Source: Gemmatimonadales bacterium UBA4456 (GTDB lineage Bacteria; Gemmatimonadota; Gemmatimonadetes; Longimicrobiales; Gaopeijiaceae). Taken from it: 17,077 nt of DNA. This document shows, piece after piece, positions 14,672 to 17,077 of this stretch; within the stretch, counting starts at the first letter, position 1, and the number at the start of each line of letters is the position of its first letter. The notes under the pieces were generated by a model. That model saw only the letters and a program-made list of their open reading frames with translations. It had not been told where the DNA came from and made no database searches. Position numbers and translations under genes: made by a program. The stretch is from assembly GCA_002390225.1 (NCBI GenBank), contig DGOW01000015.1:1-17077 (forward strand), given 5' to 3'.

Positions 14672-15178
14672 TCACGTTGAGCTCGAGTCGGAAAGACGAG
14701 AGAACGGTAGGCGAGGAGTCTGCGGAGACGACGCGTTCCGTCTCACATACAGGGTCTTGTGAACCCGAGCGATGACGTCTCCCTCTTCGTCCAGCACCTC
14801 GAGCGTCCATTCGGGGTGATACTTCGACCCGTCGGCGGTGGCGGCACGAATCTCGTCCACTTCTTCAGATGATACCCGGATTGTCGAGGTGACCGTTCCC
14901 ACGCCAGGGCGCAGGAACTCGATCGACGCCGCCTTGTCCCAGACGACGTACTCAGAGCCCAGGCGCTGAATGAGAAGGATCATAAGGTGTGGATCGACCA
15001 TGGCGTACAGGCTGCCGCCGAAGTGCGTCCCGACCAGATTGGCGTTGGATTCCTCCAGTGGCATCCGGATACGAATCTCACTCGCATCGTCCGAGATATG
15101 CGTGACCTCGATCAGAGCGCCCGAATAGGGCGGGTACGCGTTGACGCGATGTCGAAGCGCTTCAGGATCCCAGTGCAT
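14672..15178 (-). CDS. DUF4442-type hotdog-fold thioesterase
   Basis: A 168-residue hotdog-fold protein of the DUF4442/YiiD-C group, probably a cytoplasmic acyl-CoA thioesterase. Supporting features are IRMPLEESNANLVGTHFGG, with Asn47, His52 and the paired glycines at the start of the central helix, followed by SLYAMVDPHLMILL and then the strand-rich VVWDKAASIEFLRPGVGTV and ARVHKTLYVRR. The exact nucleophile or base cannot be assigned from sequence alone. It is upstream of and co-directional with the TlpA-type gene (10-bp gap). menB lies further upstream on the same strand, with one small plus-strand gene between, which suggests a possible role in DHNA-CoA hydrolysis. That role is inference only. 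Confidence 0.8.
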   Translation of the reverse strand: MHWDPEALRHRVNAYPPYSGALIEVTHISDDASEIRIRMPLEESNANLVGTHFGGSLYAMVDPHLMILLIQRLGSEYVVWDKAASIEFLRPGVGTVTSTIRVSSEEVDEIRAATADGSKYHPEWTLEVLDEEGDVIARVHKTLYVRRNASSPQTPRLPFSRLSDSSST

Positions 15179-15298
15179 GGCAGACTAGTAGTGGCGCAGG
15201 CCGGACGGTCACGTCACCAACACCGCCGGCCGCGCAGTGTTTCAACGAGTCGCGTAGTGCCGATTTGCGTCTCCCTGTGTCCTGGATGCACTCTCGCG

Positions 15299-15310
15299 GT
15301 ACCTCGGTAC
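15299..15310. repeat. Short palindrome in the divergent intergenic region
   Basis: GTACC-TC-GGTAC is a perfect 5-bp inverted repeat with a 2-base spacer, and CGGTAC also occurs twice in direct order. It is 39 bp before the start of the small membrane protein and 120 bp from the thioesterase start. It could be an operator for either gene but is short enough to be chance. Confidence 0.25.
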
Positions 15311-15349
15311 GAATGGCATGAACCCGCGCAGAGCGCAGGAGCACCATAG

Positions 15350-15577
15350 ATGACGAACCTTCCCGAGAAGATCTATTCGGAGCACCAGGTTGAGCGGGCG
15401 AAGACCACCGCCAGGGTTATAGGCTGGTTCCAGGGCGCCGGCGTGGTGATCGGCATCGGAATCCTGTTCAAACTACTTGGATGGATCCCGCTGGTGTTGG
15501 GTGCGGGTGCCGTCGGTTGGGTGCTGTTCAAGCTGTTCGGCACAAAGAAGAGTGAAGAAGAAGAGAGGGTGGGGTAG
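15350..15577 (+). CDS. Small membrane protein, unknown function
   Basis: 75 residues. A polar N-terminus (MTNLPEKIYSEHQVERAKTT) is followed by two closely spaced hydrophobic segments (about 23-43 and 45-63) rich in Gly, then a charged tail TKKSEEEERVG. AGGAG lies 8 bases before the ATG, a strong ribosome site that supports this as a real gene. No family is recognised. It stands alone on the plus strand between two minus-strand genes. It is divergent from the thioesterase gene and its stop is 28 bp from the end of menB. No terminator is visible in that 28-bp gap. Confidence 0.7.
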   Translation: MTNLPEKIYSEHQVERAKTTARVIGWFQGAGVVIGIGILFKLLGWIPLVLGAGAVGWVLFKLFGTKKSEEEERVG

Positions 15578-15605
15578 AGCGGCGAGCCACCGATCAGGTG
15601 TAGCG

Positions 15606-16502
15606 TCAGTAGTGCCAGGGAACGTCGGAAAAGTCCTTGTCCCGCTTCTCCACAAAGGCGTCTCGCCCCTCTCGAGCCTCGTCGGTTCCGTACGCGAGGC
15701 GCGTTGCTTCGCCCGCGAAGAGCTGCTGCCCGACCAGACCATCGTCGACCAGGTTGAAGCCGTACTTGAGCATACGCATGGCCGTGGGGCTCTTCGCGTT
15801 GATCGTCGTGGCCCAGCTCAGTGCGGTCTCCTCGAGCTCTGCATGCGGGATCGAGGCGTTCACCATACCCATCGCGACAGCGTCATCCGCTGAATAGTCG
15901 AAGCCGAGGAAGAAGATCTCCCGGGCACGCTTCTGCCCGACCATACGCGCCAGGTACGCCGACCCGTATCCACTGTCGAAGCTCGCGACGTCCGGATCTG
16001 TCTGCTTGAATCGCGCATGCTCCGTACTGGCGAGTGTCAGGTCGCAGACCACGTGAAGGCTGTGCCCCCCACCGGCCGCCCAGCCGGGTACCACCGCAAT
16101 CACGATCTTCGGCATGAAGCGGATCAGCCGCTGGACCTCGAGGATATGCAGTCGGCCCAGTCGGGCGACATCGACCGCACCTTCCTCGGCCTCGTACTGA
16201 TAGCCGTCCGAGCCGCGAATTCGCTGGTCGCCGCCGGAGGAGAAGGCCCACCCTCCGTCTTTGGGTGACGGACCGTTTCCGGTCAGGAGAACGCAACCGA
16301 CCTTCGAGGAAGTCCTCGCATGCTCGAGCGTCCGAAACAGCTCGTCGACGGTCTGCGGACGAAACGCATTCCGACAGTCGGGACGGTCGAAGGCGATCCG
16401 GACCGTGCGCTCGTCGAGGGAGCGGTGGTACGTGATGTCACTCAGCTCTTCGAAGTCGGGGACCTCATGCCAGACGGATGGGTCGAAAATCTCGGAGACC
16501 AT
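15606..16502 (-). CDS. menB: 1,4-dihydroxy-2-naphthoyl-CoA synthase
   Basis: A crotonase-fold enzyme of menaquinone synthesis that closes the ring of o-succinylbenzoyl-CoA to give DHNA-CoA. 298 residues. Hallmarks are FEELSDITYHRS, the oxyanion-hole segment FSSGGDQ (87-93), PGWAAGGGHSLH at 139-148, QTDPDVASFDSGYGSAYLAR, GQKRAREIFFLG, and the conserved C-terminus FSDVPWHY. The residue after QT is Asp169, where the E. coli enzyme has Gly156, so this is the aspartate-base type (as in Mycobacterium) rather than the bicarbonate-dependent type. One change from the usual FDGGYG is seen (FDSGYG). The ATG at 16502 fits the family N-terminus, although no Shine-Dalgarno is evident. No other men gene is in the window. 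Confidence 0.95.
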   Translation of the reverse strand: MVSEIFDPSVWHEVPDFEELSDITYHRSLDERTVRIAFDRPDCRNAFRPQTVDELFRTLEHARTSSKVGCVLLTGNGPSPKDGGWAFSSGGDQRIRGSDGYQYEAEEGAVDVARLGRLHILEVQRLIRFMPKIVIAVVPGWAAGGGHSLHVVCDLTLASTEHARFKQTDPDVASFDSGYGSAYLARMVGQKRAREIFFLGFDYSADDAVAMGMVNASIPHAELEETALSWATTINAKSPTAMRMLKYGFNLVDDGLVGQQLFAGEATRLAYGTDEAREGRDAFVEKRDKDFSDVPWHY

Positions 16503-16670
16503 GGCAGGCGCTCGTGGGTTGGGGCGGGCTACGTTGGTGAGGTGGTTGCCTCGGCGGAGGCTACCGGGGGTAGGCGGGTGTCACAAGACGTGCGCCGGGA
16601 TGCGCGAGTGCGCCCCTCACGCGGCTCGGGTCACAGTGATCCTCGCCTGAGTCTTCCAAGTTTATGATCC
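16503..16670. other. Intergenic region upstream of menB
   Basis: 168 bases between the menB start and the end of the barrel remnant. A menB promoter should lie here, but on the minus strand only a weak TTGTGA...TAGCCT pair with 17-base spacing was found. No gene or strong hairpin is seen. Confidence 0.4.
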
Positions 16671-17077
16671 TCAGTACAGGGCCCCGACTTTATGTAGATC
16701 TGCAGGCCTGTCTGGTGTGCGGTCGCAAGGTCCAGCGCCACGGTGAAATCATCTCCGTACCCCAGGCGCACGCCTCCTTTATACCCTCGATGTAGGTCGG
16801 AGAAGATCTCCCCGACATCGGGGCCCTCTGCCCAGACTCGCCCTTGGTCCAGGAAGGTGACGAGGACCACGCGAGAAGGGTCGCCCCCGAACTACACGGC
16901 ATACTTCGGCCTCCGAGTCTACCGTGTGCCCACCAGCGAATCACTGGCCGATATCGGTCGGGCCTGGGCGAGAGTGTCCGTTGGGTTGATGTCAGCGCAC
17001 TGAGGGGCTTCATGCGCTAGCACCGGCAAGTCGGAATCATCCCAGATCCTGCGTTTGGAGTTGCCCCGATTTAGTGG
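16671..17077 (-). pseudogene. Remnant of an Omp85/D15-like outer-membrane barrel protein (3' end)
   Basis: On the minus strand, bases 16915-16686 read RRPKYAV*FGGDPSRVVLV then TFLDQGRVWAEGPD, followed by RGYKGGVRLGYGDDFTVALD and TGLQIYIKSG. This matches the last strands of D15/Omp85-type barrels (a DxGRVW turn, a G-x-GGxRLG strand, a final xxYIxxG strand). Two TAG stops interrupt it in frame, at 16892-16894 and 16919-16921. At the 3' end, a one-base shift after IYIK gives GALY followed by TGA (16671-16673), restoring the aromatic terminal residue usual for outer-membrane barrels. In the unshifted frame the protein runs on as an unrelated tail to 16631. Upstream of 16922 the frame is open to the window edge (~52 codons), but I cannot match that part to the barrel. 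A gene broken by several lesions is the simplest reading; assembly error is possible. Confidence 0.5.

Noticed and set aside
15219..15241. Hairpin AACACCGC...GCG-CA-GTGTT in the divergent intergenic region
   Set aside because: The stem is interrupted by a 2-base bulge, has no T-run, and lies between divergent starts, where a terminator is not expected. No other support for a function.
16690..17013. A 107-codon minus-strand frame beginning MKPLSALTSTQ
   Set aside because: Its product (WWAHGRLGGRSMPCSSGATLL...) is Ser/Arg/Pro-rich noise. The neighbouring frame, not this one, carries the barrel-like sequence.
1..17077. A selenoprotein with an in-frame TGA, suggested by the presence of selA
   Set aside because: Reading past the TGA stops I examined (aminotransferase, small membrane protein, Fe-S protein) gave no conserved continuation and no SECIS-like hairpin. 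The barrel remnant is interrupted by TAG, not TGA.

Overview
The window is GC-rich, densely packed bacterial chromosome made almost entirely of housekeeping genes. A diderm (Gram-negative-type) cell envelope is indicated by a heptose-bisphosphate phosphatase (GmhB, LPS-type heptose synthesis), by a lipoprotein of a kind common in Bacteroidota-like and Gemmatimonadota-like genomes, and by a decayed outer-membrane barrel gene. MenB indicates menaquinone respiration and SelA indicates selenocysteine use. The gene types and the PurN variant (GGPGMYGMNVH insert) would fit Gemmatimonadota or a neighbouring phylum. That placement is an inference from protein style only.

Layout, left to right. (1) 1-1528, plus strand: the C-terminal half of a DinG-type helicase, cut by the window edge, then a 66-residue two-helix membrane protein and a clear intrinsic terminator at 1571-1605. 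(2) 1661-4322, plus strand: a fumarylacetoacetate-hydrolase-family enzyme overlapping a class I aminotransferase by one base (TGATG), then an unrecognised single-helix protein with a TonB-like N-terminus. (3) 4323-10687, plus strand: a 195-nt leader with hairpins, then valS, an Ig-like lipoprotein, selA and gmhB in one tightly coupled run; the last three are joined by ATGA and GTGA overlaps. (4) 10688-14054, plus strand: a probable promoter and 5' hairpin, then an IscA/ErpA-type Fe-S protein, a glyoxalase-II-like metallo-hydrolase, purN and purH, the last three overlapping or nearly so. (5) 14026-15178, minus strand: a DUF4442-type hotdog thioesterase followed by a membrane-anchored TlpA-type thioredoxin whose 3' end overlaps purH by 29 bp. 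(6) 15350-15577, plus strand: a small membrane protein. (7) 15606-16502, minus strand: menB. (8) 16671 to the right edge, minus strand: the C-terminal remnant of an Omp85/D15-like outer-membrane barrel with in-frame stops and a frameshift.

No CRISPR array, insertion sequence, prophage, tRNA or rRNA gene was seen, and I did not find a clear novel multi-gene system. The points most worth following up are the decayed barrel gene, selA placed between a lipoprotein gene and gmhB, a hotdog thioesterase close to menB that could supply the missing DHNA-CoA hydrolase, the probable CTG start of the lipoprotein, the orphan TonB-like protein, and two structured leaders (valS and the Fe-S gene).
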